DNA of 64,000 nt from Pantoea sp. Eser (lineage in GTDB: Bacteria; Pseudomonadota; Gammaproteobacteria; Enterobacterales; Enterobacteriaceae). Where the stretch lies: the NCBI GenBank assembly GCA_009830035.1, contig SZZY01000006.1, positions 62,001-126,000 of the forward strand, given 5' to 3'. This document shows, one piece after another, positions 12,653 to 22,379 of the stretch; the stretch's first letter is position 1, and each line of letters begins with the position of its first letter. A program made the position numbers and the translations under genes. Under the pieces are notes generated by a model. It was not told the DNA's origin, made no database searches, and worked only from the letters and a program-made list of their open reading frames with translations.

Positions 12653-13263
12653 GATGCACTCCTGAAATATAGCGTGAGCTACATTCGCTCTGACTGCATA
12701 CACATCGCGTTGGGTATCAGAGAGAAATAAGGTTAAACACGGCGATCTTTTTTTTGGCGAATCTTTATTACCCCTCTGCCGTTTCAGCGGCAGCCTGCCG
12801 GTTAACAGCACCTCATCAGCGAAGGCGGACAAGGCCGGTGCGGCAGGCAACAAATGGGTAAAGCGTCGTGACGGATAACCTGACCTGGGTTAACGAAAAT
12901 CAGTAGTAAGAACAGCCCGCAGCGATGACATTGGAGCATGGCCCTGGAATGGAATTGATGTTTACGGGATTATTTGGCATTTGCACAGAATCCTGCGGCA
13001 TGGCTCACGGAACCTGTAAATATCGGATGCTTAACCGGCCAGAAAGCCGGTTTCCCACACTGTTTGTGAGGGTCTTCACTTGCTTTTGCTTAATCGACCC
13101 AAAACGTGGCTATATATAAATGTTTTCAAAGCCGGTCAATTGTACAATGTACAGCCCACAGCGCCTCCTTATACTGAAGCTGGCAAACAGTGAGCGACTG
13201 ACGGGTAACAACACGACAACAACGCACCGCACAAGTACGGTACGACAGACTGGAAGGTGAGCG
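12653..13263. promoter_or_regulatory. Divergent gudP/garD control region
   Basis: This 611-bp spacer separates the divergent gudP and garD starts and should hold both promoters and the binding sites of the sugar-acid regulator (CdaR in E. coli). I see no gene in it. Two inverted repeats stand out: AACCGGC/GCCGGTT at 13033-13039 and 13046-13052, and the 10-bp palindrome ATTGTACAAT at 13139-13148, next to a second TGTACA. A TATATATAA stretch lies near 13111-13119. The short open frames here have no recognisable similarity. Confidence 0.45.
13139..13153. promoter_or_regulatory. Palindromic ATTGTACAAT, possible operator
   Basis: A perfect 10-bp palindrome (13139-13148), directly followed by a further TGTAC half, lies 111 bp upstream of garD and just after an AT-rich stretch. 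Its position suggests an operator for garD or gudP. The identity of the regulator cannot be read from the sequence. Confidence 0.3.
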
Positions 13264-14794
13264 ATGACCCTAACAACAACTGAACAACCGCTATATCAAA
13301 GTCCATGAGCACGACAATGTCGCGATTGTGGTCAACAGCCTCGGGCTGCCAGCCGGCACCCGTTTTGCTGATGGCCTGACCCTGACTGAGCATGTGCCAC
13401 AAGGTCATAAAGTTGCCCTGAGCGCGATCGCACAGGGCGCAGCGATCGTGCGCTACGGCGAAGTCATTGGTTATGCCATGCGCGACATTGCCGAAGGCAG
13501 CTGGATTGATGAGTCACTGGTACACTGCCGGAAGCGCCGCCGCTGGCCAGCCTGCCGCTCGCCACGCAGGTGCCTGCCGGGCTGCCTGCGCTGGAAGGTT
13601 ATACATTCGAAGGCTATCGCAACGCCGATGGCAGCGGCGGGACGCGTAACCTGCTTGGCATTACCACCAGCGTGCACTGCGTGGCGGGCGTGGTGGATCA
13701 TGTCGTGCGGTTGATTGAGCGTGATTTACTGCCGCGCTATCCCAACGTCGATGGCGTTGTCGCCCTGAATCATCTTTATGGCTGCGCCGGCGGCAGTGGT
13801 GCCAATTCGCACCATCCAAAACCTGGCGCTGAACGCCAATTTCGGCGGCGAAGTAATGATTGTCAGTCTGGGCTGCGAAAAATTACAGCCGGAACGGCTG
13901 CTGACCGGCACGCCAGACGTACAGCAAATCTCGCTGGAAGAGCATGACATTGTGCGTCTGCAGGATGAAAAGCTGGTGGGGTTCGGCGCCATGGTTGACG
14001 AAATTTTGCAGGTCGCCGAGCGCCACCTTAAGCGGCTGAATCAGCGCCAGCGTGAAACCTGTCCCGCCTCAGAGCTGATCGTCGGCATGCAGTGCGACGG
14101 CAGCGATGCGTTCTCTGGCGTGACCGCCAATCCCGCCGTGGGCTTCGCCTCAGATCTGCTAGTGCGTTGTGGCGCCACCGTGATGTTCTCTGAAGTCACG
14201 GAGGTTCGTGATGCGATTCATCTGCTGACGCCACGGGTGATTAATGAGGAGGTTGGTAAGCGCTTACTGGAGGAGATGGCCTGGTATGACGACTACCTCA
14301 ATCAGGGCCAGACCGACCGCAGCGATAACCCTTCGCCCGGCAATAAAAAAGGCGGGCTGGCCAACGTGGTTGAAAAAGCGCTCGACTCCATTGTGCGAAA
14401 TCGGGCCGCAGCGCGATTGTAGAAGTGCTGTCACCGGGACAGCGCCCTACCCGTTGCGGATTAATTTACGCCGCCACGCCCGCCAGTAATTTCGTCTGCG
14501 GTACCCAACAGATGGCCTCCGGCATTACCCTGCAGGTGTTTACCACCGGGCGCGGCACGCCGTACGGGCTGGCGGCCATTCCGGTGATCAAGATGGCAAC
14601 GCGTAATGCGCTGGCACGATCTGATGGATATTAACGCCGGTACTATCGCAACCGGCGAGGAGAGTATTGAGCAGGTGGGCTGGCGGCTGTTTGAGTTAAT
14701 TCTGGATATTGCCAGCGGCCGCAAACAGACCTAGTCAGATCGCTGGGGAATACGTAACCAGCTGGCGGTGTTTAACCCGGCACCGATTACCTGA
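13264..14794 (+). pseudogene. garD: Galactarate dehydratase, multiply frameshifted
   Basis: GarD dehydrates galactarate to 5-keto-4-deoxyglucarate (523 aa in E. coli). An ATG at 13264 with GGTGAGCG just upstream starts the gene, but the frame moves within 25 codons to [13 protein letters not shown]. Further lesions: one base lost near 13519 (after DESLV); about 17 bp lost near 13783 after LYGC; a CG insertion near 14397 in the codons for [13 protein letters not shown]; about 11 bp lost near 14620, apparently between two GCTGG repeats, before DLMDINAG; and an in-frame TAG at about 14732 after RKQT. Conserved pieces include [46 protein letters not shown] (the second G of QCGGSDAFSG is D) and the end FNPAPIT. 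The gene is clearly dead. Confidence 0.94.
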
Positions 14795-14900
14795 TCACAG
14801 GCTGCGCCCGGATGGCCACAGCGGCGATGCGGGCCGGCTCTCGACCGCCGTCACGGCGACGGATTGTCGCGGCCAACGCAGAGCGCAAAGCCGCTGCGAA

Positions 14901-15347
14901 TTACAGCAGCGCGCCCCAGGCCTCAACCCACGGAGAAGTGACCGCTTCCGGCTCGGGATTTTCACTGGCATCAACCAGCAGTACCTCGCCCACGCGTTGC
15001 GCACTCTGCTCCTGCAGCAACGCATCAAAGGTTTTGCCCGCGCCACAAAAATGCTCATAGCTGCTGTCACCCAGCGCAATGACGCCATAACGCAGCGTCG
15101 GCTGATAACCCAGCTTATTTTTTACCGCGTGGAACAGCCCCGAAATGGTATCAGGAAAATCGCCGTGTCCGGTGGTAGAGGTGACAATCAACGCCACATC
15201 GCTGGCATAAGCCTGCCAGTCTGCCAGCGTCGGATCTTCAAACACCGTCACGCTGTGGCCCTGCTGTTGCAGAATCGGCTCTGCCTCTTCCGCCACCAAC
15301 AACGCATTGCCGTATACCGTGCCCACAAAAATGCCAATCTTTGCCAT
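14901..15347 (-). CDS. yqcA: Flavodoxin YqcA
   Basis: A short-chain flavodoxin, an FMN-binding electron carrier of the cytoplasm, 148 aa (149 in E. coli). The FMN phosphate loop near residues 8-15 reads FVGTVYGN, and the flavin-stacking loops are [11 protein letters not shown] and [13 protein letters not shown], typical of the MioC/YqcA group. It ends a three-gene unit yqcC-truC-yqcA, with 12 bp between truC and this start. The physiological partner is not known from the sequence. Confidence 0.93.
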   Translation of the reverse strand: MAKIGIFVGTVYGNALLVAEEAEPILQQQGHSVTVFEDPTLADWQAYASDVALIVTSTTGHGDFPDTISGLFHAVKNKLGYQPTLRYGVIALGDSSYEHFCGAGKTFDALLQEQSAQRVGEVLLVDASENPEPEAVTSPWVEAWGALL

Positions 15348-15359
15348 TTGCCTTCTCCC

Positions 15360-16139
15360 TTATTCTGAAAAGTTATCCTGTCCTGGCGCCGTCGCAAACT
15401 CAACCCGCGGCACCTCAGGAATGCGATCCTGCCAGCCAAACTGTGTCATCAGATTCTGCCAGACGCTATCCAGCCCGGCACGGATCAGCAGCGGCTCGCC
15501 GGTGATCGGATGAGTCAGCGCCAGGCTGCTGGCATGCAGCATCAGGCGGTTAGCGCCGAAGTGCTGCGCTGCGCCACGGTTCTGTCGCAGATCGCCGTGT
15601 GCGGAGTCGCCGATGATCGGATGACGCAGGTGTGACATGTGCCGGCGCAGCTGATGTTTGCGTCCGCTTTTCGGCGACAGTTCAACCAGGCTATAGCGCG
15701 ATGTCGCATAGCGGCCAATGCCCACCGGCATCTCTACCGTGGCCAGTGACTCATAGTCGGTGACCGCCGGCTGCGCCGTACGTTGTTCAGTGGCATGCTT
15801 ATCGGCTATTTTGTCCAGCTCTTCTACCAGCGGATAATCCAGTCTGCCGCTGGTTTCCAGCCTGCCGCGCACCACCGCATGGTAGGTTTTTTGCATCTGG
15901 TGTTGCTCAAACTGCTGCGACAGCAGGCGTCCGACTTCGCTGGACAATCCCATCAGCAGCACGCCGGAGGTAGGACGATCCAGCCGATGCGCGGTAAACA
16001 CATGCTGACCGATCTGATCGCGCACCGTCTGCATGACAAACACCGTATCATGCCGGTCCAGCCAGCTGCGATGGACCAGCCAGCCGCTCGGCTTGTTGAC
16101 CGCCACCAGCCAGCGGTCCTGATAAATAATTTCCAGCAT
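15360..16139 (-). CDS. truC: tRNA pseudouridine(65) synthase TruC
   Basis: TruC isomerises uridine 65 in the T-stem of tRNAs to pseudouridine. 259 aa against 260 in E. coli, full length. The RluA-type catalytic motif is HRLDRPTSGVLL near residue 54 with the catalytic Asp, and the family also shows SPKSGRKHQLRRHM and HPIIGDSAHG. Its ATG overlaps the TGA of yqcC by one base, indicating translational coupling. It stays intact while two rRNA methyltransferases and tcdA in the window are broken. Confidence 0.95.
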   Translation of the reverse strand: MLEIIYQDRWLVAVNKPSGWLVHRSWLDRHDTVFVMQTVRDQIGQHVFTAHRLDRPTSGVLLMGLSSEVGRLLSQQFEQHQMQKTYHAVVRGRLETSGRLDYPLVEELDKIADKHATEQRTAQPAVTDYESLATVEMPVGIGRYATSRYSLVELSPKSGRKHQLRRHMSHLRHPIIGDSAHGDLRQNRGAAQHFGANRLMLHASSLALTHPITGEPLLIRAGLDSVWQNLMTQFGWQDRIPEVPRVEFATAPGQDNFSE

Positions 16140-16459
16140 CAGACCGCCGCATCCTTCAGTAACGCATCAAGCTGACGCAGCGTCAGCAACAGCGGCTCTA
16201 TGCCGGGCTGGTCAGGCGCCAGCGCCATTTCATAATAGGGAGCAACGGCGAAGTTTTGCAGCAGCGGATGCCGGACCGCAATCGGGGCGTGCATCCGGGG
16301 AATCAACACCCATTGCAGCGGTTCGAGCGTATCAAGGCAAAACGGCTCGCGGCTGTCGAAAGCGCTGGCATCAGGGGGCGTACTTTGCCAGAGGTCGTGC
16401 TCACGCAACACCGCTTCAACCTGCTCCAGCCGCTGCGTAATCAATTGTTCGGGCGTCAT
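16139..16459 (-). CDS. yqcC: YqcC family protein
   Basis: A 106-aa soluble protein matching E. coli YqcC (109 aa), a small conserved family next to truC whose biochemical role is not established. The pattern WQSTPPDASAFDSREPFC and LEPLQWVLIPRMH is characteristic. The sequence is rich in Leu and Pro and has no signal peptide or membrane segment. It is first in the yqcC-truC-yqcA unit, with csrB on the same strand just upstream (csrB terminator at 16522-16553). Confidence 0.88.
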   Translation of the reverse strand: MTPEQLITQRLEQVEAVLREHDLWQSTPPDASAFDSREPFCLDTLEPLQWVLIPRMHAPIAVRHPLLQNFAVAPYYEMALAPDQPGIEPLLLTLRQLDALLKDAAV

Positions 16460-16521
16460 GCGCCACCTCCAGCGGACAGTAAAAAACGGGCGGCAAGCAT
16501 ATCACTTGTTGGCGCAGGCAC

Positions 16522-16553
16522 AAAAAAGGGAGCACTGTAAAAACAGTGCTCCC
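16522..16553 (-). terminator. csrB intrinsic terminator
   Basis: On the minus strand GGGAGCACTG and CAGTGCTCCC (plus-strand positions 16544-16553 and 16528-16537) form a 10-bp stem around six bases, followed by six T (plus A-run 16522-16527). This is the conserved end of CsrB. Confidence 0.95.
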
Positions 16554-16850
16554 GGTTCGTTTGCAGCCATCCTGCTACGTTAATGCTCCCTGCTCTTCCA
16601 TGACAACTTGTGCAGTGCGAACTCCTGTCGCGCATCATCCTGATGAATCCTTAGCCTCCTGGCCCACCGCCTCTTCTGAGGGGCTCTCATTCTCCATCCT
16701 GGAGGTGTCCCTTGCTCAATCCTGAGCGGTCCTGTTTCACCCTGAAACCTTCCGTGTGCCGTAAACTCCGTTACGTTCCCGCCTCCTGGCTTACCCTCGT
16801 CCTGACGATATCTTTGTCCCCAGCATCCTGCCAGTGCGAGATATTCTGAC
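16522..16850 (-). ncRNA. csrB: CsrB small RNA
   Basis: CsrB is a regulatory RNA that binds many CsrA dimers through GGA motifs and so lifts CsrA repression. The identification rests on three things: position between yqcC and syd as in E. coli; about 20 GGA trinucleotides on the minus strand within 330 bases, many as AGGA in hairpin loops; and an ending almost identical to the E. coli RNA, AACCGGGAGCACTG followed by the intrinsic terminator. The 3' end is near 16522; the 5' end is estimated from a -10-like TATGCACAAT at about 16858-16867 and is uncertain by tens of bases. Open frames predicted over this stretch are not proteins. No damage is visible although barA, the kinase that drives it, is broken. 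Confidence 0.93.
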
Positions 16851-17004
16851 AGAACTAATTGTGCATACAAGGGACTGAAAGCGTAAGTTCGGTCTCTTAG
16901 CGAGACAATTTCAGAATAATGCCATTAAGTCGATGATTCACAATATTTTCACATCACGGACGTCCGGATGTCTCAAGTCACATCCGACGATCTCGCACAA
17001 CGCT

Positions 17005-17022
17005 TGTAAGAGATATCTCACA
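17005..17022 (-). promoter_or_regulatory. UvrY/GacA-type box upstream of csrB
   Basis: An 18-bp imperfect palindrome reads TGTGAGATATCTCTTACA on the minus strand, about 155 bp upstream of the estimated csrB start. It matches the GacA/UvrY box pattern TGTAAG-N6-CTTACA with one mismatch. The distance is typical of UvrY-dependent csrB promoters. It suggests that UvrY control of csrB was in place before barA decayed. Confidence 0.75.
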
Positions 17023-17046
17023 AGTAATGCAGGCGATCACTGCAAA

Positions 17047-17595
17047 TCATCCGGTAACCGGCTGTAATGACTTAAGAAATATCTCAGGACTTTCGGCTAA
17101 AACTTCACACTGTTTACGACCAGGCTGCTCCAGTACCACTTCCCCGCTGAGGTTCGATAGCGAGACGATCTCCTGCTCTGAGTCCGTGGTAGCAATAAAC
17201 AACGTTGGCGACTGGCGCAGGCGGCGCTGCATCAGCAAATGGCCAATCAGATTCTCCTGCAGTCGCAGAAAGTCCTCTTCACTCCACACCTGCAAAAGCG
17301 TCAGGTTTCGTTGCTGGAAACGGGCCTGCATGTCCCCGGCAAACTGGGTGGTATAGAAAGTGGTAATCTGCGGTTGCAACTGGAGGTCGATCGCCCGCCC
17401 CACCGCGTCGAGGCTGGGCGGCAGACTAAAGGGCTGCGGCTGCCACAGAACGCGCTGGTCACGGCCTTCCAGCGCACAAGGCGACGGTACGCCATACAGA
17501 TCGCTGCTGGCTGGCGCATGGCCCGTGTGTTGCTGCCAGGGCTGGCAATAGCGGTTAGTAAAGTCGCGCAGTGCGGCGGCAGTTTGCTGCGTCAT
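17047..17595 (-). CDS. syd: SecY-interacting protein Syd
   Basis: Syd is a peripheral membrane protein that binds cytosolic loops of SecY and can take part in quality control of the translocon. 182 aa (181 in E. coli). Recognisable blocks are LYGVPSPC, FYTTQFAGDMQARF, LLQVWSEEDFLRLQENLIGHLL and PTLFIATTDSE. There is no membrane segment. It is transcribed divergently from queF, with 62 bp between the starts, and lies upstream of csrB on the same strand. Confidence 0.94.
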   Translation of the reverse strand: MTQQTAAALRDFTNRYCQPWQQHTGHAPASSDLYGVPSPCALEGRDQRVLWQPQPFSLPPSLDAVGRAIDLQLQPQITTFYTTQFAGDMQARFQQRNLTLLQVWSEEDFLRLQENLIGHLLMQRRLRQSPTLFIATTDSEQEIVSLSNLSGEVVLEQPGRKQCEVLAESPEIFLKSLQPVTG

Positions 17596-17657
17596 TCATA
17601 TTCTCACTTCTGATAGGTTACACTTAGCCACTTTGATTAATTTTGGTGGTAACCGCA

Positions 17658-18503
17658 ATGACTACTCACGAACAGGATCAGGCCCTCAGCAACCTGACGC
17701 TGGGCAGACCCACAGCCTATCACGATCGCTATGACAACAGTTTGTTGCAGGCGGTGCCGCGTAGCCTGAAACGTGAACCGCTCGGCCTGTATCCTGATAG
17801 CCTGCCGTTTACCGGCGGCGATATCTGGACCTTATATGAACTGTCGTGGCTTAACAGCAAAGGGCTGCCACAGGTCGCCGTCGGCGAAGTGGTGCTGGAT
17901 GCGCAGAGTCGCAACCTGATCGAATCGAAAAGCTTTAAGCTCTATCTTAACAGTTTCAACCAGACCCGCTTCGCCGACTGGGGCGAAGTACGCCAGACGC
18001 TGGAGCGCGATCTGAGCGCCTGCGCTGCAGGTGAGGTGCGGGTCGCGCTGTTCCGGCTGAATGAAGTCGAAGGACAGCCGATCGGCCATTTCGACGGCTA
18101 CTGCATTGATGAGCAGGATATCGCGATTGACGATTACCGCTTCAATGCCGACTACCTGGCCGATGCCACCGGCAGCGAGATCGTCGAAGAGACGCTGGTC
18201 AGCCATCTGCTTAAATCGAATTGCCTGATCACCCATCAGCCTGACTGGGGATCAGTGATGATTCGTTATAAAGGCCCACGTATCGACCACGAAGCGCTGC
18301 TGCGCTATCTGGTGTCGTTCCGCCAGCATAACGAATTTCACGAACAGTGTGTCGAGCGCATCTTTAATGACGTGCTGCGTTTCTGCCACCCTGAGGCGCT
18401 GACGGTTTACGCGCGCTATACGCGCCGTGGCGGACTCGATATTAATCCGTGGCGCAGCAATGTGCCCTTCTCGCCCGGTTATTCACGGCTGGTTCGTCAG
18501 TAG
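17658..18503 (+). CDS. queF: NADPH-dependent 7-cyano-7-deazaguanine reductase QueF
   Basis: QueF reduces preQ0 to preQ1 in queuosine synthesis, a wobble-base tRNA modification. The ATG at 17658 is preferred over 17643 because it gives 281 aa (282 in E. coli) and begins at the family-typical position. The QueF motif [12 protein letters not shown] lies in the middle and the nucleophilic Cys sits in [12 protein letters not shown] near residue 190; [10 protein letters not shown] follows. The stop is TAG at 18501-18503. The enzyme looks intact, so preQ1-dependent tRNA modification may persist, in contrast with the TcdA pathway. Confidence 0.96.
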   Translation: MTTHEQDQALSNLTLGRPTAYHDRYDNSLLQAVPRSLKREPLGLYPDSLPFTGGDIWTLYELSWLNSKGLPQVAVGEVVLDAQSRNLIESKSFKLYLNSFNQTRFADWGEVRQTLERDLSACAAGEVRVALFRLNEVEGQPIGHFDGYCIDEQDIAIDDYRFNADYLADATGSEIVEETLVSHLLKSNCLITHQPDWGSVMIRYKGPRIDHEALLRYLVSFRQHNEFHEQCVERIFNDVLRFCHPEALTVYARYTRRGGLDINPWRSNVPFSPGYSRLVRQ

Positions 18504-18505
18504 TT

Positions 18506-18521
18506 TGCGAGATCTCTCGCA
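18506..18521. repeat. Inverted repeat after queF
   Basis: TGCGAGA-TC-TCTCGCA, a perfect 7-bp inverted repeat with a 2-bp centre, begins three bases after the queF stop codon. There is no T-run, so it is more likely a protein-binding site for the ppnN promoter region or chance than a terminator. Confidence 0.35.
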
Positions 18522-18672
18522 GGCTGTGCGCTGCAGGCGCGGTTCCACTTGAGCTACGCTGGCCGACAAGGCTACTCTGGAGATGGCGGCAATCTGCGGG
18601 TTGCCGACCAGGGATTTTCGTCGCTGCATTTGCAGTGTCAACTGTCACCCAGGCGGGTGTAAAGGAGTTCAT

Positions 18673-20037
18673 TTGATTACCCATATCAGCCCTCTTGGCT
18701 CAATGGATCTGCTCTCGCAGCTGGAGGTCGACATGCTGAAACGCACGGCCAGCAGCGACCTGTACCAACTGTTTCGCAACTGCTCGCTGGCGGTACTGAA
18801 CTCTGGCAGCCAGACCAACAGCAGCCACGAATTACTCTCCCGCTTCGAGAATTTTGATATTAACGTGCTGCGGCGTGAACGCGGCGTCAAACTGGAGCTG
18901 ATCAATCCACCGGAAGAGGCGTTTGTTGATGGACGCATCATTCGTTCGCTGCAGGCAAACCTGTTTGCGGTACTGCGCGGTATTCTGTTTGTCAGCGGTC
19001 AGCTCAACGCCCCTGGCCGTTTAAGCGCGGCCGAAGAGAATGATTCCGCCGCTATCACCAACACCGTCTTTTCAATTCTGCGTAACGCCCGGGCGTTGCA
19101 CATTGGCGAGTATCCCAACACCGTGGTGTGCTGGGGAGGCCACTCGATTAACGCCGTTGAATATCAGTATTGCCGTAACGTTGGTACCCAGCTGGGGCTG
19201 CGTGAACTGAACATCTGTACCGGCTGCGGGCCGGGCGTGATGGAAGCACCAATGAAAGGGGCGGCGGTAGGCCACGCTCAGCAACGCTACCGTGACAGCC
19301 GCTTTATTGGCCTGACAGAACCGTCAATCATTGCCGCCGAGCCGCCGAATCCGCTGGTGAATGAGCTGATCATTATGCCGGACATCGAAAAGCGTCTTGA
19401 AGCCTTTGTCCGCATCGCGCACGGCATCATCATCTTCCCTGGTGCGGTCGGCACCGCAGAAGAGCTGCTGTATCTGCTCGGCATTATGATGAATCCGCAC
19501 AACAACGATCAGGTATTACCGCTGATCCTGACCGGACCGGAAGAGAGCGCCGATTACTTCCGGGTGCTGGATGACTTTATCGTCAGTACGCTGGGCGAGC
19601 AGGCGCGCAAGCACTATCAGATCATCATTAACGATGCTGCCGAAGTGGCGCGTCTGATGAAGCAGGCGATGCCGCAGGTTAAAGAGTATCGACGCGAAAC
19701 CGGCGACGCCTACAGCTTTAACTGGTCGATTCGTATTGCGCCGGATCTGCAGGTGCCCTTCCTGCCGACCCATGAAAATATGGCTAACCTCAACCTCCAT
19801 ACCAACCAGCCGCCGGAAAAACTGGCCGCTGATTTGCGTCGCGCCTTTTCTGGCATCGTGGCCGGTAACGTGAAAGAGATGGGGATCCGCGAAATTCGAG
19901 AGAAAGGCCGCTATAAGCTGCATGGCGACGCCGACATCATGCATCGCATGGACGAACTGCTACAAAGATTTGTCGCGCAGCAACGTATGAAGCTGCCGGG
20001 CACCGCCTACATCCCCTGCTACGAAATCATCAAATAA
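18673..20037 (+). CDS. ppnN: Pyrimidine/purine nucleotide 5'-monophosphate nucleosidase PpnN
   Basis: PpnN (YgdH) cleaves nucleoside monophosphates to base and ribose 5-phosphate; in E. coli it is activated by binding (p)ppGpp. The start is TTG at 18673-18675, six bases after AAAGGAG (18661-18667), giving 454 aa as in E. coli, which also uses TTG. The N-terminal domain starts [14 protein letters not shown]; the Rossmann-like LOG domain has [16 protein letters not shown]. The strictly conserved phosphate loop PGGxGTxxE reads PGAVGTAEE here (second Gly to Ala, near 19440). Otherwise the protein is collinear with the E. coli one. The substitution could lower activity; this is inference. Confidence 0.95.
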   Translation: MITHISPLGSMDLLSQLEVDMLKRTASSDLYQLFRNCSLAVLNSGSQTNSSHELLSRFENFDINVLRRERGVKLELINPPEEAFVDGRIIRSLQANLFAVLRGILFVSGQLNAPGRLSAAEENDSAAITNTVFSILRNARALHIGEYPNTVVCWGGHSINAVEYQYCRNVGTQLGLRELNICTGCGPGVMEAPMKGAAVGHAQQRYRDSRFIGLTEPSIIAAEPPNPLVNELIIMPDIEKRLEAFVRIAHGIIIFPGAVGTAEELLYLLGIMMNPHNNDQVLPLILTGPEESADYFRVLDDFIVSTLGEQARKHYQIIINDAAEVARLMKQAMPQVKEYRRETGDAYSFNWSIRIAPDLQVPFLPTHENMANLNLHTNQPPEKLAADLRRAFSGIVAGNVKEMGIREIREKGRYKLHGDADIMHRMDELLQRFVAQQRMKLPGTAYIPCYEIIK

Positions 20038-20044
20038 ACCAGGA

Positions 20045-20062
20045 GGCAGCCGCTGGGCTGCC
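20045..20062 (+). repeat. Hairpin between ppnN and xni
   Basis: GGCAGCC-GCTG-GGCTGCC forms a 7-bp stem with a four-base loop in the 34-bp spacer between ppnN and xni. There is no T-run, so termination is doubtful. It would place a structured RNA directly upstream of the xni start. Confidence 0.4.
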
Positions 20063-20071
20063 GATATTCTC

Positions 20072-20827
20072 ATGGCTTTTCATCTTCTTATCGTTGATGC
20101 GTTAAATCTGATACGCCGTCTGCATGCGGTACAAGGATCGCCGTGCGTCGATGGCTGCGTGGCGGCACTGCGTCAACTATTAGGGCATACCCGCCCGACC
20201 CACGTGGTGGCGGTGTTTGATGGTGAAACCCGGCATCAGGGCTGGCGTCACCAGTTATTACCGGATTACAAAAGCGGCCGACCGCCGATGCCGGAAGATT
20301 TGCAGGCGGAGATGCCGGCGCTGCAACAGGCTTTTCGCGCCGCAGGCGTCAGCTGCTGGATTGCCGATCAGGATGAAGCGGATGATTTAGCCGCGACGCT
20401 GGCGGTAAAAATGGCGCAGGCCGGGCACCAGGCCACTATCGTGTCAACGGACAAAGGCTACTGCCAGCTGCTGGCGCCGGAAATCCGTATTCGTGACTAC
20501 TTCCAGAAGCGCTGGCTCGATCTGCCGTTTATTGAAGCTGAATATGGCGTTGCGCCGCAGCTGTTACCCGATTTCTGGGGATTGTGTGGCATCAGCAGCA
20601 GCAAGATCTTGGGCATTGCCGGTATCGGCCCTAAAAGCGCAAAGCAACTGCTGGCAGATTTTCATTCGCTGGACGGCATCTATCAGCAGCTGGATCAGGT
20701 GCCGACAAAATGGCGTGACAAATTGGTCAGCGGCCAGCAGATGGCGGAGATCAGTCGCCAGGTGGCCACGCTGAAGCGGGATTTGGTGTTGCAGGGGAAC
20801 CTGAATACGTTGCGTTACAGCGGCTGA
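20072..20827 (+). CDS. xni: Flap endonuclease Xni (ExoIX)
   Basis: Xni is a structure-specific flap endonuclease related to the 5' nuclease domain of DNA polymerase I. 251 aa, the E. coli length. Metal ligands are expected in [27 protein letters not shown] and [11 protein letters not shown]; the helix-hairpin-helix DNA-binding part is [14 protein letters not shown]. It converges with rlmM. Confidence 0.94.
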   Translation: MAFHLLIVDALNLIRRLHAVQGSPCVDGCVAALRQLLGHTRPTHVVAVFDGETRHQGWRHQLLPDYKSGRPPMPEDLQAEMPALQQAFRAAGVSCWIADQDEADDLAATLAVKMAQAGHQATIVSTDKGYCQLLAPEIRIRDYFQKRWLDLPFIEAEYGVAPQLLPDFWGLCGISSSKILGIAGIGPKSAKQLLADFHSLDGIYQQLDQVPTKWRDKLVSGQQMAEISRQVATLKRDLVLQGNLNTLRYSG

Positions 20828-20850
20828 GGCCGGAACACTCAGCCGGTTGA

Positions 20851-21941
20851 TCAGCGTTCGTCGCGACGGCCACCGACCGCCGCCCAGATACGGCGAATGT
20901 GTACTGTGACTTCTTCGCGATCGTGATAGAGCTGACGCGCCCGGATCTGCGCATTGATGCCGTTCTCATGGAGTCGCTCTTCAATCATCGCCAGATTCTG
21001 CGTCACCTCTTCGTAACGCTTTTTCATCGGCAGCTTGAGGTTGAAGATCGCCTCACGGCACCAGCCGTTGACCAGCCAGTCGGTCATCAGGTTCGCTACC
21101 CGTAACGGTTTCTCAACCATGTCACACACCAGCCAGCTAATGTTGGTGCGCGGCGGGCAGAATTTGAATCCATCGGCGCGTTCGTGCATCACCTGCCCGG
21201 TCTCCATCAGGCTCGGCGCCATCGGACCGTTGTCGACCGCATACACCATCATGCTGCGCTGCACCAGTTGGTAGGTCCAGCCGCCCGGGCAGGCACCGAG
21301 ATCGACGGCGTACATGCCGCTGGCCAGACGCTCATCCCATTCGTCCGCCGGGATAAAGACGTGAAACGCCTCTTCCAGCTTAAGGGTTGAGCGGCTCGGC
21401 GCATCGGACGGGAACTTGAGCCGTGGAATGCCCATATAATAAAAAGACGAACTGTTTTCCGGCAATGAATAGCCAACGTAACAGGTACCCGACGCAATGA
21501 AAAATACGTGCACCACCGGACGTTCCGGGCTTTCGTAGTTCAGCAGAATTTTGCTTTCGCGCAGCGCGGAACGCAGCGGCACGGTGAACTTGTGGCAGAA
21601 TTTGGTCAGCTCTTTCGCTTCGTTGGGGTCTGGTACCTCGACGCGCAGTTCACCGCCCTTTTCGACCACGCCGTCAGCATACCGACAATTGGCGTAATCC
21701 GGTCTTCCTGCGGCAGGTCGCCGACTACCAGCATCTGACGCGCAAAGATTAGGTCGTCAAACGGCAACTCACATACCAGCCGTTCGGCGTCCTCAAACTG
21801 ATAACACTCAAACAGCACATAGCCCGAGTCCTCTTTAACCCGCGGGAAACCGTAGACTTCGCGTTCAGCGGCTTTAGCACTGACTTCTGCCGCACACTCT
21901 TTTTCAAAACCGGGACGGCAATAGAGTAAAACTTTATTCAT
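20851..21941 (-). pseudogene. rlmM: 23S rRNA (cytidine-2498-2'-O)-methyltransferase RlmM, frameshifted
   Basis: RlmM methylates the 2'-OH of C2498 in 23S rRNA (366 aa in E. coli). The start at 21939-21941 ([17 protein letters not shown]) reads about 90 codons, then the frame shifts near 21678, where CTGACCGGCG is expected in the codons for MLTGVVEKGG and one C is missing. The remaining frame holds the THUMP-like region and the SAM-dependent methyltransferase domain ([25 protein letters not shown]). It overlaps ygdD by 8 bp. A single one-base lesion; a sequencing error cannot be excluded at this site alone, but the second rRNA methyltransferase in the window, rlmD, is broken too. Confidence 0.9.
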
Positions 21942-22329
21942 GGCGTTCTGCCCTTCGTTTAAGACGCAGCGCGCCAATCAACATCAATACCCAACCCGCA
22001 AGGACGCATAATCCTCCCACTGGCGTGATAAAAACCCAAAATTTCAGATGTGACAGCGCCAGACAGTAGAGACTGCCGCTGAACAGTACGGTGCCGAGCG
22101 CCATCAGCGCACTGCTCCAGTAAAACCAGATATTGGCGCGGCGTAACATCGCGGCACCCAGCCCCATCACCGCTAAGGTGTGGTAAGCCTGATATTCCAG
22201 CCCGGTATGAATCCATGCCATTTCCGCCGGTCCGAGCGATTTACTCAATACGTGGGCACCAAAAGCGCCAAACGCCACCAGCAAAAATCCGCTAATGGCA
22301 GCAAAAATAAACATGGCACGACTGGACAT
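21934..22329 (-). CDS. ygdD: DUF423 inner membrane protein YgdD
   Basis: A small inner-membrane protein of the UPF0382/DUF423 family, 131 aa as in E. coli. It starts [28 protein letters not shown]; about four hydrophobic segments follow, with the conserved [10 protein letters not shown] and [12 protein letters not shown]. The function is unknown. In E. coli the order is gcvA-ygdD-rlmM on one strand and the same is seen here, with gcvA reduced to a fragment. Confidence 0.93.
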   Translation of the reverse strand: MSSRAMFIFAAISGFLLVAFGAFGAHVLSKSLGPAEMAWIHTGLEYQAYHTLAVMGLGAAMLRRANIWFYWSSALMALGTVLFSGSLYCLALSHLKFWVFITPVGGLCVLAGWVLMLIGALRLKRRAERHE

Positions 22330-22379
22330 GAAACGATCCTCAGAGTGCGTTTGCATCGCAATGCAATTAAATCAAGACG

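Noticed and set aside
16580-16870. Minus-strand open frame of 96 codons
   Set aside because: It lies over csrB; the sequence has the GGA repeats and terminator of that RNA and the translated product has no protein-like similarity.
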